Part shown: positions 34,077-42,902 of the stretch, in pieces
Layout of the letters: each line of letters begins with the position of its first letter
Numbering within the stretch: position 1 is the first letter of the stretch
Assembly (NCBI RefSeq): GCF_029319185.1
Contig: NZ_CP119754.1
Span: 2,790,001-2,854,000, forward strand
Length of the DNA: 64,000 nt
DNA from: Superficieibacter sp. HKU1
GTDB lineage: Bacteria; Pseudomonadota; Gammaproteobacteria; Enterobacterales; Enterobacteriaceae
Direction: 5' to 3'
The notes under the pieces: generated by a model
What the model was told of the DNA's origin: nothing
Database searches by the model: none
Seen by the model: the letters and a program-made list of their open reading frames with translations, nothing else
Made by a program: the position numbers and the translations under genes

Positions 34077-34222
34077 GGTCATTCCCCTTTTCGGCGAATG
34101 CCGTCGCGTAAACAAAAAATTGCCCCATTTTCAGGATTCCTCAGCGACAACAACTGTCGGTTTTTAGTAAATATCTATCCGGTACGAAGCCCGGCCTCTT
34201 GGTATTGAATGAGTGTCTTTAT

Positions 34223-34256
34223 GCAAAAAAATAACCGACGCGTTTAACGTCGGTTA
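34223..34256 (-). terminator. Terminator of yeeZ
   Basis: Stem AACCGACG/CGTCGGTT followed on the minus strand by ATTTTTTT. It lies about 155 bases after the yeeZ stop codon. The remaining bases of the 34077-34412 gap hold the plaP upstream region; I see no gene. Confidence 0.7.
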
Positions 34257-34412
34257 GTTTCATTTTTTGCAGGCGGCGTATTTTGCCCTAAAGAAAGGCG
34301 GCCTGACAAGAGAATGCGAGGCAGATCATAAAATAACGCGCGTTAACTGACTGATTTTTAAGCACTGGCGGCATCATTAAAAGTATTAATAGCACTATTT
34401 GCTAAAAATACC

Positions 34413-35237
34413 CTACTCCATCGGCATAACCAGCGGATCGGGGAACTGATAGTCAAAGCCCAGTTCGTGACAAATCCGGCTGCCATCAATCAGTTTTCCT
34501 TTATTCTCTTCGGCACCCGAGGTGAATACCGGCGGCTCGAGTCCCAGTTGCCGGGCCATCTGCGGATAAAACACCGCGCGGGACGGGTGCTGCGGCGCGC
34601 AGATATTATAAATATGCCCGCCTTTAGGCGTCTGGAGCAGTAACGTGATGGCGGCAACAACGTCTTCCAGATGCACCAGATTAACGCCCTGCTGCCCGTC
34701 CGGTGCAGTTTTACCGGCAAAGAAACGCCCGGGATGACGCCCCGGCCCAACCAGCCCGGCGAGACGCACGATATCGACGGAGGTTCCCGGCAGATGGTGC
34801 AACCAGTCTTCCAGCTCCTTAAGCACCCGGCCACTGGCGGTAACCGGCTCGCGCGGTGCGTTCTCCTTTATTACCCCGGAGGCGTTACCGTACACTGACG
34901 TGGAACTGGTGAAAATAATTCGCTTCACCTGGTACGCCAGCGCACTGTCGACGATTTCCTGCACCGCCTGGAAATAGAAGTCTTCACCCGGTCCGCTGCG
35001 GCGGGCGGGCAACGTGATTACCAGCGCGTCAACGTTCATTAACGCGTCAAGATCGTCAGTCTCGCAGACCAGTTCCGGCTCCAGGCGCAGCAGATAACTG
35101 TCGATCCCGCACATCCGCGCGGCCTCAACCCCATCGGACGTGGTTTTACTGCCGGCGATCTGCCATCCTCGCGCCGTGAGTGAAAGCGCCAGCGGCATCC
35201 CCAGCCATCCTAAACCGACAATTGCGATCTTTTTCAC
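34413..35237 (-). CDS. yeeZ: YeeZ, NAD(P)-binding epimerase-like protein
   Basis: A 274-residue Rossmann-fold protein of the extended short-chain dehydrogenase family. The glycine-rich start KKIAIVGLGWLGMPLALSL binds the dinucleotide; FTSSTSVYGN and the LVHLEDVVAAITLLL segment are typical of nucleotide-sugar epimerases, but the YxxxK pair is not clear, so catalytic activity is uncertain. It is divergent from the his operon, with 106 bases between its start codon and the his promoter. Confidence 0.9.
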   Translation of the reverse strand: MKKIAIVGLGWLGMPLALSLTARGWQIAGSKTTSDGVEAARMCGIDSYLLRLEPELVCETDDLDALMNVDALVITLPARRSGPGEDFYFQAVQEIVDSALAYQVKRIIFTSSTSVYGNASGVIKENAPREPVTASGRVLKELEDWLHHLPGTSVDIVRLAGLVGPGRHPGRFFAGKTAPDGQQGVNLVHLEDVVAAITLLLQTPKGGHIYNICAPQHPSRAVFYPQMARQLGLEPPVFTSGAEENKGKLIDGSRICHELGFDYQFPDPLVMPME

Positions 35238-35343
35238 GGCTTATCTCCTTAACGTGACCTGTTATTGATAAGGCTACGCCACCCTGACGGAACTGACAAT
35301 TCAGTGGGTGAATATGAAATGAGTTAAAGTTGAAAAAAAGGGC

Positions 35344-35373
35344 TTGCCATTCTCAGGTGAAGTAGTTTAGGTT
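35344..35373 (+). promoter_or_regulatory. his operon promoter
   Basis: A -35 box TTGCCA (35344-35349) and -10 box TAGGTT (35368-35373) with an 18-base spacer, 35 bases upstream of hisL. The sequence resembles the primary his promoter of E. coli and Salmonella. Confidence 0.85.
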
Positions 35374-35408
35374 TAAAGCAACACGAATAAGCATTCATCG
35401 GAATTACT

Positions 35409-35459
35409 ATGATCAGCGTTCAATTTAAACACCACCATCATCACCATCATCCTGACTAG
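35409..35459 (+). CDS. hisL: HisL, his operon leader peptide
   Basis: A 16-residue peptide, MISVQFKHHHHHHHPD, with seven consecutive histidine codons. Ribosome stalling at these codons when charged tRNA-His is scarce prevents formation of the downstream terminator. Residues 2-3 differ from E. coli (MTRVQFK), the remainder is the same. Confidence 0.98.
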   Translation: MISVQFKHHHHHHHPD

Positions 35460-35522
35460 TCTTTCAGGCGATGTGTGCTGGAAGACATTCAGATCTTCCA
35501 GTGGTGCATGAACGCAAGAAAA

Positions 35523-35558
35523 AGCCCCCGGAAGATCGCCTTCCGGGGGCTTTTTTTT
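35523..35558 (+). terminator. his attenuator
   Basis: A strong hairpin AGCCCCCGGAAG/CTTCCGGGGGCT followed by eight T, 64 bases after the leader peptide. Alternative pairing partners (GAAGA...TCTTCC around 35480-35500) are present for the antiterminator form. Confidence 0.95.
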
Positions 35559-35593
35559 GGACAGAATTCAGACAGGATAATGAGGACCACAGA

Positions 35594-36493
35594 ATGTTAG
35601 ATAACACCCGTTTACGCATAGCTATTCAGAAGTCAGGCCGTCTTAGCGATGATTCACGCGAATTACTGGCCCGCAGCGGCATTAAAATTAACCTGCACAC
35701 TCAGCGTCTGATTGCGCTGGCGGAAAATATGCCCATCGACATTCTGCGCGTGCGTGATGACGATATTCCGGGGCTGGTGATGGATGGCGTGGTGGACCTC
35801 GGGATTATCGGTGAGAACGTGCTGGAAGAGGAACTGCTGACCCGCCGCGCACAGGGCGAAGATCCGCGTTACTTTACCCTGCGCCGTCTCGACTTCGGTG
35901 GCTGCCGCCTGTCGCTGGCGACCCCGGCCGATGAAGCCTGGGATGGCCCGGCGATGCTGGACGGCAAACGTATCGCGACCTCGTATCCGCACCTTCTGAA
36001 ACGCTATCTTGATCAGAAAGGCATTGCCTTTAAATCCTGTCTGCTGAACGGCTCGGTTGAAGTGGCTCCGCGCGCAGGTCTGGCGGATGCGATTTGCGAT
36101 CTGGTCTCGACCGGCGCGACGCTTGAGGCGAACGGCCTGCGTGAAGTCGAGGTGATTTACCGCTCGAAAGCCTGTCTGATCCAGCGCGACGGCGAAATGG
36201 AAGAAGGCAAACAGCAGTTGATTGACAAGCTGCTGACCCGTATTCAGGGCGTGATCCAGGCGCGTGAATCGAAATACATCATGATGCACGCGCCAACCGA
36301 GCGTCTGGAAGAAGTGGTCGCCCTGCTGCCCGGCGCGGAACGTCCGACCATTCTGCCGCTGGCGGGCGATCAGCAGCGCGTGGCGATGCACATGGTGAGT
36401 AGCGAAACCCTGTTCTGGGAGACAATGGAAAAACTGAAGGCGCTGGGGGCCAGTTCGATTCTGGTGCTGCCGATTGAGAAGATGATGGAGTAA
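35594..36493 (+). CDS. hisG: HisG, ATP phosphoribosyltransferase
   Basis: A 299-residue long-form enzyme performing the first step of histidine synthesis: ATP plus PRPP to phosphoribosyl-ATP. Feedback inhibition by histidine acts through the C-terminal domain, which is present. The start MLDNTRLRIAIQKSGRLS and the PRPP-binding DLVSTGATLEANGL loop are typical. The frame opens at 35471, but ATG 35594 gives the known N-terminus and lies after the attenuator. Confidence 0.98.
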   Translation: MLDNTRLRIAIQKSGRLSDDSRELLARSGIKINLHTQRLIALAENMPIDILRVRDDDIPGLVMDGVVDLGIIGENVLEEELLTRRAQGEDPRYFTLRRLDFGGCRLSLATPADEAWDGPAMLDGKRIATSYPHLLKRYLDQKGIAFKSCLLNGSVEVAPRAGLADAICDLVSTGATLEANGLREVEVIYRSKACLIQRDGEMEEGKQQLIDKLLTRIQGVIQARESKYIMMHAPTERLEEVVALLPGAERPTILPLAGDQQRVAMHMVSSETLFWETMEKLKALGASSILVLPIEKMME

Positions 36494-36504
36494 GCGGCGT
36501 CGGC

Positions 36505-36712
36505 AAACCTGCCCGGTGGCGCTGCGCTTACCGGGCCTACAACAGGCAGGCAAAACGGTAGTCCATGCAAACCGGCAAACAGCCGCAAAGTCGGATATCC
36601 ATCCGTAGGCCGGGTAAGCAAAGCGCCACCCGGCAGGCAGGCGCAAAAACGGATATTCATCCGTAGGCCGGGTAAGCGTAGCGCCACCCGGCAGGCAGGC
36701 GCAACGACTGGC
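36505..36712. repeat. REP/BIME cluster between hisG and hisD
   Basis: At least three REP units: one at 36511-36540 in one orientation and two at 36605-36634 and 36663-36692 in the other. The last two belong to a direct repeat of about 58 bases that differs at only a few positions. The cluster interrupts an otherwise tightly packed operon and could affect mRNA stability or relative expression of hisG. The whole gap is 247 bases and holds no gene. Confidence 0.92.
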
Positions 36713-36740
36713 GTTCAGCACAAACAGACAGGGTAATCAT

Positions 36741-38048
36741 ATGAGCTTTAACACCATCATCGACTGGAACAGCAGCACCCCGCAGCAGCAGCGTGAACTG
36801 CTGATGCGCCCGGCGATTTCCGCCTCCGACAGCATTACCCGCACGGTAGTGGAGATCCTCGACAACGTTAAAACCCGGGGCGACGCCGCGCTACGCGAGT
36901 ACAGCGCCAGATTCGATAAAACCGACGTCAGCGCGCTGAAAGTGACCGCGCAGGACATCGCCGACGCCAGCGCGCGTCTGGATGATGACATCAAACAGGC
37001 GATGGCGGTAGCGGTGAAAAACATCACCACCTTCCACAATGCGCAGATCCTTCCCGCCGTGGATGTCGAAACGCTGCCCGGCGTGCGCTGTCAGCAGGTC
37101 ACGCGCCCGATGGATTCCGTGGGCCTGTACATCCCCGGCGGTTCAGCGCCGCTGTTCTCTACCGTGCTGATGCTGGCGACCCCGGCACGCATCGCGGGAT
37201 GTCATAACGTCGTACTGTGCTCGCCGCCGCCGATCGCCGACGAAATCCTTTATGCCGCGCAGCTGTGCGGCGTGCAGAACATCTTCAACGTGGGTGGCGC
37301 GCAGGCCATCGCGGCGCTGGCGTTCGGCACCGAATCCGTGCCCAAAGTGGATAAAATTTTTGGCCCCGGTAACGCGTTTGTGACCGAAGCCAAACGCCAG
37401 GTCAGTCAGCGTCTGGACGGCGCGGCCATCGATATGCCCGCCGGCCCCTCTGAGGTGCTGGTGATTGCCGACAGCGGCGCAACCCCGGATTTCGTCGCCT
37501 CCGACCTGCTTTCACAGGCCGAACACGGCCCGGACTCACAGGTGATCCTGCTGACACCGGACGCCGACATGGCGAGTCGCGTGGCGCAGGCCGTTGAACG
37601 TCAGCTTACCACCCTGCCACGTGCAGACACCGCGCGTCAGGCACTCTCCGCCAGCCGCCTGATCGTGGCACAGGATTTAGCCCAGTGCGTTGCCATCTCC
37701 AACCAGTATGGCCCGGAGCACCTGATTATTCAGACCCGCAACGCCCGCGATCTGGTCGACAGCATTACCAGCGCCGGCTCGGTTTTCCTCGGCGACTGGT
37801 CGCCGGAATCCGCCGGTGATTACGCCTCCGGCACCAACCACGTGTTACCGACTTACGGCTATACCCGCACCTGTTCAAGCCTCGGGCTGGCTGATTTTCA
37901 GAAACGGATGACCGTCCAGGAGCTGTCGCGCGAAGGCTTTGCGGCGCTGGCGTCGACCATTGAAACGCTGGCGGCGGCTGAACGGCTGACCGCGCACAAA
38001 AACGCCGTCACGTTGCGCATGAACGCGCTGAAGGAGCAAGAAGCATGA
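36741..38048 (+). CDS. hisD: HisD, histidinol dehydrogenase
   Basis: A 435-residue zinc enzyme that oxidises histidinol to histidine in two NAD-dependent steps, the last of the pathway. The segments VGLYIPGGSAPLFSTV, FGPGNAFVTEAKR, DMPAGPSEVLVI and SAEHGPDSQ-type SQAEHGPDSQVIL carry the substrate and zinc-binding residues. It is separated from hisG by the REP cluster and overlaps hisC by four bases (ATGA). Confidence 0.98.
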   Translation: MSFNTIIDWNSSTPQQQRELLMRPAISASDSITRTVVEILDNVKTRGDAALREYSARFDKTDVSALKVTAQDIADASARLDDDIKQAMAVAVKNITTFHNAQILPAVDVETLPGVRCQQVTRPMDSVGLYIPGGSAPLFSTVLMLATPARIAGCHNVVLCSPPPIADEILYAAQLCGVQNIFNVGGAQAIAALAFGTESVPKVDKIFGPGNAFVTEAKRQVSQRLDGAAIDMPAGPSEVLVIADSGATPDFVASDLLSQAEHGPDSQVILLTPDADMASRVAQAVERQLTTLPRADTARQALSASRLIVAQDLAQCVAISNQYGPEHLIIQTRNARDLVDSITSAGSVFLGDWSPESAGDYASGTNHVLPTYGYTRTCSSLGLADFQKRMTVQELSREGFAALASTIETLAAAERLTAHKNAVTLRMNALKEQEA

Positions 38049-39106
38049 GCATTGAAGAATTAGCCCGCGCTAACGTCCGTGAACTGGTTCCTTATCAGTC
38101 CGCCCGCCGCCTTGGCGGTAAAGGGGACGTCTGGCTGAACGCCAATGAATATCCGCAAGCGGTGGAGTTCCAGTTGACCGCGCAGACGTTAAACCGTTAC
38201 CCGGAATGTCAGCCGAAAGCGGTGATTGAAAACTACGCGCGTTATGCTGGCGTCACACCACAACAGGTGCTGGTCAGCCGCGGGGCGGATGAAGGCATTG
38301 AACTGCTGATCCGCGCGTTTTGCGAACCGGGTCAGGACGCGGTGCTGTTCTGCCCACCGACCTATGGCATGTACAGCGTCAGCGCCGAGACCATCGGCGT
38401 GGAATATCGCACTGTTCCGGCACTGGAAGACTGGCAACTGGATCTCCAGGGCATCGCCGACAAGCTGGACGGCGTGAAAGTGATTTATGTGTGTAGCCCC
38501 AACAATCCCACCGGGCAAATTATTAATCCACAGGATCTGCGCGTGCTGCTGGAGATGACGCGCGGCAAGGCAATTGTCGTCGCCGACGAAGCCTATATTG
38601 AGTTTTGCCCGCAGGCTTCGCTGGTTGGCTGGCTGAGCGAATATCCGCACCTGGTCATTTTGCGCACCCTGTCGAAAGCCTTTGCGCTGGCCGGGCTGCG
38701 CTGCGGCTTTACGCTGGCGAATGAAGAGGTGATTAACCTGCTGATGAAAGTGATCGCCCCCTACCCGCTTTCCACGCCGGTTGCCGACATCGCAGCCCAG
38801 GCGCTCAGCACGCCAGGTATCCTCGCTATGCGCGAGCGAGTACAACAGATCCTTGATGAACGCCAGCGCCTGATTGAGGCGCTGCAAAATATCCCCTGTG
38901 TGGAGCAGGTATTCCCGTCAGAAACCAACTATATTCTGGTGCGGATCACCGCATCGAGTGCGGTATTTAAATCTTTGTGGGATCAGGGCATTATCTTACG
39001 GGATCAGAATAAACAACCCTCTTTAAGCGGCTGCCTGCGTATTACGGTCGGCACCCGGGAAGAGTCTCAGCGCGTCATTGACGCCTTAAGTGCGGAGAAG
39101 GTATGA
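38045..39106 (+). CDS. hisC: HisC, histidinol-phosphate aminotransferase
   Basis: A 353-residue PLP-dependent fold-type I aminotransferase. The catalytic lysine lies in TLSKAFALAGLRCGF, preceded by the NNPTGQ and DEAYIEF motifs. It converts imidazole acetol phosphate and glutamate to histidinol phosphate. Start and stop both overlap neighbouring genes by four bases, consistent with coupled translation. Confidence 0.98.
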   Translation: MSIEELARANVRELVPYQSARRLGGKGDVWLNANEYPQAVEFQLTAQTLNRYPECQPKAVIENYARYAGVTPQQVLVSRGADEGIELLIRAFCEPGQDAVLFCPPTYGMYSVSAETIGVEYRTVPALEDWQLDLQGIADKLDGVKVIYVCSPNNPTGQIINPQDLRVLLEMTRGKAIVVADEAYIEFCPQASLVGWLSEYPHLVILRTLSKAFALAGLRCGFTLANEEVINLLMKVIAPYPLSTPVADIAAQALSTPGILAMRERVQQILDERQRLIEALQNIPCVEQVFPSETNYILVRITASSAVFKSLWDQGIILRDQNKQPSLSGCLRITVGTREESQRVIDALSAEKV

Positions 39107-40170
39107 CACAGAAGTATCTGTTTATCGATCGCGATGGAACGCTGATTGCCGAGCCACCCAGCGATTTTCAGGTCGATCGTTTCGACAAACTGGCCTTCGA
39201 GCCAGAGGCAATCCCGGCGCTGTTAACACTCAAGAAAGCCGGATTTAAGCTGGTGATGATCACCAATCAGGACGGGCTGGGGACTGACAGCCTGCCGCAG
39301 GCCGACTTTGACGGCCCGCATAATCTGATGATGCAGATTTTCTCTTCGCAGGGCGTTCAGTTTGAAGAGGTGCTGATTTGCCCGCACCTGCCTGCCGATA
39401 ACTGTGACTGCCGCAAGCCGAAAACCCGGCTGGTGGAAGCCTGGCTGGCGGATGGCGTGATGGATAAAGCGCAAAGTTATGTGATTGGCGATCGCGCGAC
39501 CGACATTCAACTGGCGGATAACATGGGCATTACCGGGCTGCTTTATAACCGCGACACCCTGAACTGGCCGGCGATTAGCGAACAGCTCACCCGCCGCGAC
39601 CGCTATGCGCACGTCGAGCGCAACACCAAAGAGACGCAGATCGACGTTAAAGTCTGGCTGGACCGCGAAGGCGGCAGCAAAATGAACACGGGCGTCGGCT
39701 TTTTCGACCATATGCTCGATCAAATCGCCACCCACGGCGGCTTTCGCATGGAAGTGCAGGTGAAAGGTGATTTATACATCGACGATCACCATACCGTCGA
39801 AGATACCGGTCTGGCGCTCGGCGAAGCGCTGAAACTGGCGCTCGGCGACAAGCGCGGCATTAACCGCTTTGGTTTTGTTTTGCCAATGGATGAATGCCTG
39901 GCCCGCTGCGCGCTGGATATTTCCGGTCGTCCACATCTGGAGTATCGCGCCGAGTTTACCTATCAGCGCGTGGGGGATTTAAGCACTGAGATGGTCGAGC
40001 ATTTCTTCCGCTCACTCTCCTATACCATGGGCGTGACCCTGCACCTGAAAACCAAGGGCAAAAACGATCACCATCGTGTCGAGAGTCTGTTTAAAGCCTT
40101 TGGCCGTACGCTGCGTCAGGCGATCCGCGTTGAAGGCGATACTCTTCCCTCCTCTAAAGGGGTGCTGTAA
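39103..40170 (+). CDS. hisB: HisB, histidinol-phosphatase and imidazoleglycerol-phosphate dehydratase
   Basis: A 355-residue bifunctional fusion. The N-terminal HAD domain (FIDRDGTLI near residue 8, with zinc-binding CPHLPADNCDCRKPK) removes phosphate from histidinol phosphate. The C-terminal dehydratase (from about residue 170; FFDHMLDQIATHGG and DDHHTVEDTGLALGEAL with metal-binding His residues) acts earlier in the pathway. Its stop shares a base with the hisH start. Confidence 0.98.
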   Translation: MTQKYLFIDRDGTLIAEPPSDFQVDRFDKLAFEPEAIPALLTLKKAGFKLVMITNQDGLGTDSLPQADFDGPHNLMMQIFSSQGVQFEEVLICPHLPADNCDCRKPKTRLVEAWLADGVMDKAQSYVIGDRATDIQLADNMGITGLLYNRDTLNWPAISEQLTRRDRYAHVERNTKETQIDVKVWLDREGGSKMNTGVGFFDHMLDQIATHGGFRMEVQVKGDLYIDDHHTVEDTGLALGEALKLALGDKRGINRFGFVLPMDECLARCALDISGRPHLEYRAEFTYQRVGDLSTEMVEHFFRSLSYTMGVTLHLKTKGKNDHHRVESLFKAFGRTLRQAIRVEGDTLPSSKGVL

Positions 40171-40760
40171 TGAACGTCGCGATTCTGGATACCGGCTGTG
40201 CCAACCTGAATTCGGTTAAGTCCGCGATACTGCGCCACGGCTATGAGCCGGTGGTCAGCCGCGATCCGGATGTGGTGCTTCGTGCCGACAAATTGTTCCT
40301 GCCGGGCGTCGGTACCGCGCAGGCAGCGATGGATCAAATCCGCGAGCGTGAGCTGTACGATCTGGTCAGAGCCTGTACCCAGCCAGTGCTGGGGATTTGC
40401 CTGGGTATGCAGTTGCTCGGCAGCCGCAGCGAAGAGAATAACGGCGTCGAACTGCTGAATATCATCGATCAGGATGTGCCGAAGATGACCGATTTCGGTC
40501 TGCCGCTGCCGCATATGGGCTGGAACCAGATTTATCCGCAGGCGGGCAATCGTTTATTTCGTGGCATTGAAGACGGAGAGTGGTTCTATTTCGTACACAG
40601 CTACGCCATGCCGGTAAATACCTGGACTATTGCCCAGTGCCACTACGGTGAGCCGTTTACCGCCGCCATTCAAAAAGATAACTTCTACGGCGTGCAATTT
40701 CATCCGGAGCGCTCCGGTGCGGCGGGTGCGCAACTGCTGAAAAATTTCCTGGAGATGTGA
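40170..40760 (+). CDS. hisH: HisH, glutamine amidotransferase subunit of IGP synthase
   Basis: A 196-residue class I glutaminase supplying ammonia to HisF. The nucleophile Cys is in LGICLGMQLLG at about residue 77, and the His-Glu pair is in GVQFHPERSG near the C-terminus. Partner gene hisF lies two genes downstream in the same operon. Confidence 0.98.
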   Translation: MNVAILDTGCANLNSVKSAILRHGYEPVVSRDPDVVLRADKLFLPGVGTAQAAMDQIRERELYDLVRACTQPVLGICLGMQLLGSRSEENNGVELLNIIDQDVPKMTDFGLPLPHMGWNQIYPQAGNRLFRGIEDGEWFYFVHSYAMPVNTWTIAQCHYGEPFTAAIQKDNFYGVQFHPERSGAAGAQLLKNFLEM

Positions 40761-41497
40761 TGATCATTCCGGCTTTGGATTTAATTGACGGCACGGTTGT
40801 GCGACTGCATCAGGGCGACTACGCGCAGCAGCGTGATTACGGTAGCGACCCGCTGCCCCGGCTACAGGATTATGCCGCGCAAGGTGCTGAGGTCCTGCAT
40901 CTGGTGGATTTGACCGGGGCGAAAGATCCGGCGAAGCGCCAGATTTCGCTGCTCAAAACGCTGGTCGCGGGCGTCACTGTCCCGGTGCAGGTCGGCGGCG
41001 GCGTTCGAAGCGAAGAAGACGTGGCAACGCTACTGGCGGCGGGCGTCTCCCGCGTAGTGGTTGGCTCCACGGCGGTCAAATCGCCGGAGGTCGTCAAAGG
41101 CTGGTTTGAACGCTTTGGTGCGGACGCGCTGGTGCTGGCGTTAGATGTTCGTATTGACGATCAGGGTAACAAACAGGTAGCGGTGAGCGGCTGGCAGGAA
41201 GATTCCGGCGTCTCCCTTGAAGCGCTGGTGGAAACCTATCTGCCGGTGGGGTTAAAACACGTCTTATGTACTGATATCTCCCGCGACGGTACGCTGGCAG
41301 GCTCCAACGTCTCGCTGTATGAGGAAATTTGCAGCCGCTATCCGCAGGTGGCATTTCAGTCCTCCGGCGGCATTGGCGATCTTAACGATATTGCCGCATT
41401 ACGCGGCACCGGCGTGCGCGGCGTGATTGTCGGACGTGCGCTGCTGGAAGGTAAATTTACCGTGAAGGAGGCCATCGAATGCTGGCAAAACGGATAA
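40760..41497 (+). CDS. hisA: HisA, ProFAR isomerase
   Basis: A 245-residue TIM barrel that performs the Amadori rearrangement of ProFAR to PRFAR. The catalytic Asp residues are in PALDLIDG (Asp7) and TDISRDGTL. I start at ATG 40760, whose A is the last base of the hisH stop TGA; the GTG at 40757 would add only one residue. The end overlaps hisF by 19 bases. Confidence 0.98.
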   Translation: MIIPALDLIDGTVVRLHQGDYAQQRDYGSDPLPRLQDYAAQGAEVLHLVDLTGAKDPAKRQISLLKTLVAGVTVPVQVGGGVRSEEDVATLLAAGVSRVVVGSTAVKSPEVVKGWFERFGADALVLALDVRIDDQGNKQVAVSGWQEDSGVSLEALVETYLPVGLKHVLCTDISRDGTLAGSNVSLYEEICSRYPQVAFQSSGGIGDLNDIAALRGTGVRGVIVGRALLEGKFTVKEAIECWQNG

Positions 41498-42255
41498 TCC
41501 CCTGTCTTGACGTGCGCGATGGTCAGGTGGTGAAAGGCGTACAGTTTCGCAATCATGAGATCATTGGCGATATCGTGCCGCTGGCCCAGCGCTACGCGGC
41601 AGAAGGCGCGGATGAACTGGTTTTCTATGACATTACCGCCTCCAGCGACGGGCGCGTGGTCGATAAAAGCTGGGTCTCCCGCGTCGCAGAAGTGATTGAT
41701 ATCCCCTTTTGCGTGGCGGGCGGGATTAAATCCCCCGAAGACGCGGCGCAGATCCTCTCCTTCGGCGCGGATAAGATTTCCATTAACTCCCCTGCCCTGG
41801 CCGACCCGGAATTGATTACCCGGCTGGCCGATCGCTTTGGCGTGCAGTGTATTGTGGTTGGTATCGATACCTGGCGTGATGAAAAAACCGGCAAGTACCA
41901 TGTGAATCAGTATACCGGCGACGAAAGCCGCACCCGTATTACCCAGTGGGAGACCCTCGACTGGGTGCAGGAAGTGCAAACGCGCGGCGCGGGCGAAATC
42001 GTGCTGAATATGATGAATCAGGACGGCGTACGTAACGGTTACGATCTTGAACAGCTGAAGAAGGTGCGTGACGTCTGCCGCGTGCCACTGATCGCCTCCG
42101 GCGGTGCGGGTACGATGGAACACTTCCATGAAGCCTTCCGTGATGCCGACGTCGATGGCGCGCTGGCCGCGTCCGTCTTCCACAAACAGATCATTAATAT
42201 TGGTGAATTAAAAGCGTTTCTGGTGACACAGGGCGTGGAGATACGAGTATGTTAA
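41479..42255 (+). CDS. hisF: HisF, cyclase subunit of IGP synthase
   Basis: A 258-residue TIM barrel that uses ammonia from HisH to form imidazole glycerol phosphate and AICAR. The catalytic aspartates are in IPCLDVRDGQVVKGVQF (Asp11) and MNQDGVRNGYD. The phosphate-binding loops AGGIKSPEDA and ASGGAGTMEHF are intact. Confidence 0.98.
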   Translation: MLAKRIIPCLDVRDGQVVKGVQFRNHEIIGDIVPLAQRYAAEGADELVFYDITASSDGRVVDKSWVSRVAEVIDIPFCVAGGIKSPEDAAQILSFGADKISINSPALADPELITRLADRFGVQCIVVGIDTWRDEKTGKYHVNQYTGDESRTRITQWETLDWVQEVQTRGAGEIVLNMMNQDGVRNGYDLEQLKKVRDVCRVPLIASGGAGTMEHFHEAFRDADVDGALAASVFHKQIINIGELKAFLVTQGVEIRVC

Positions 42256-42860
42256 CTGAGGAACAACGCGCAGCGCTGGACTGGGAAAAGACCGACGGGC
42301 TGCTGCCGGTGGTGGTACAGCACGCGGTGTCCGGCGAGGTGTTGATGCTGGGCTATATGAACCAGGATGCACTGGCAAAGACCGAGGAATGCGGTAAGCT
42401 CACCTTTTTCTCCCGCACAAAGCAGCGTTTATGGACCAAGGGCGAAACCTCGGGCCATTTTTTAAAGGTGGTGAGTATTACGCCAGATTGCGATAACGAC
42501 ACCCTGCTGGCGCTGGTGAACCCCATCGGGCCGACCTGCCATAAAGGCACCTCCAGCTGCTTCGGTGAGGCCAGCCATCAGTGGCTGTTTCTTTATCAGC
42601 TTGAGCAGTTGCTGGCCGCGAGAAAAACCGCCGATCCTGCGAGTTCCTATACGGCGAAACTGTACGCCAGCGGGACTAAGCGTATTGCGCAGAAGGTGGG
42701 AGAAGAAGGCGTGGAAACCGCGCTGGCTGCCACGGTGCATGACCGCTTTGAGCTGACTAACGAGGCGTCGGATTTGATGTATCACCTGCTGGTGCTCTTG
42801 CAGGATCAGGAACTGGATTTGACGGCGGTGATTGAGAATTTACGGGGAAGGCATCAGTAA
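42249..42860 (+). CDS. hisI: HisI (HisIE), phosphoribosyl-AMP cyclohydrolase and phosphoribosyl-ATP pyrophosphatase
   Basis: A 203-residue bifunctional enzyme. The N-terminal cyclohydrolase holds the zinc site (SITPDCDNDTLL and GPTCHKGTSSCF); the C-terminal pyrophosphatase (from about residue 115) is an all-helical MazG-like fold with KVGEEGVETALAA. It ends the his operon and overlaps hisF by seven bases. Confidence 0.98.
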   Translation: MLTEEQRAALDWEKTDGLLPVVVQHAVSGEVLMLGYMNQDALAKTEECGKLTFFSRTKQRLWTKGETSGHFLKVVSITPDCDNDTLLALVNPIGPTCHKGTSSCFGEASHQWLFLYQLEQLLAARKTADPASSYTAKLYASGTKRIAQKVGEEGVETALAATVHDRFELTNEASDLMYHLLVLLQDQELDLTAVIENLRGRHQ

Positions 42861-42869
42861 AAAATACAG

Positions 42870-42894
42870 CGGTCAACATAACGTATGTTGACCG
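42870..42894. terminator. Hairpin between hisI and wzy
   Basis: A perfect 11 base-pair stem with a three-base loop, CGGTCAACATA-ACG-TATGTTGACCG. It lies between convergent operons and probably serves both, with A/T-rich flanks rather than a long T run. Confidence 0.75.
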
Positions 42895-42902
42895 CCAGTG
42901 TT

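Noticed and set aside
32895..34208. Long open frame antisense to plaP (437 codons)
   Set aside because: It lies entirely opposite a conserved permease gene; its product is rich in His, Arg and Gln, typical of a shadow frame, and has no ribosome binding site.
35409..35459. His codon run as an artificial tag or low-complexity repeat
   Set aside because: It is the natural HisL attenuator peptide, in place before the his attenuator and hisG.
35663..36721. Open frame antisense to hisG (352 codons)
   Set aside because: It includes the REP cluster and mirrors hisG codon bias; no independent evidence.
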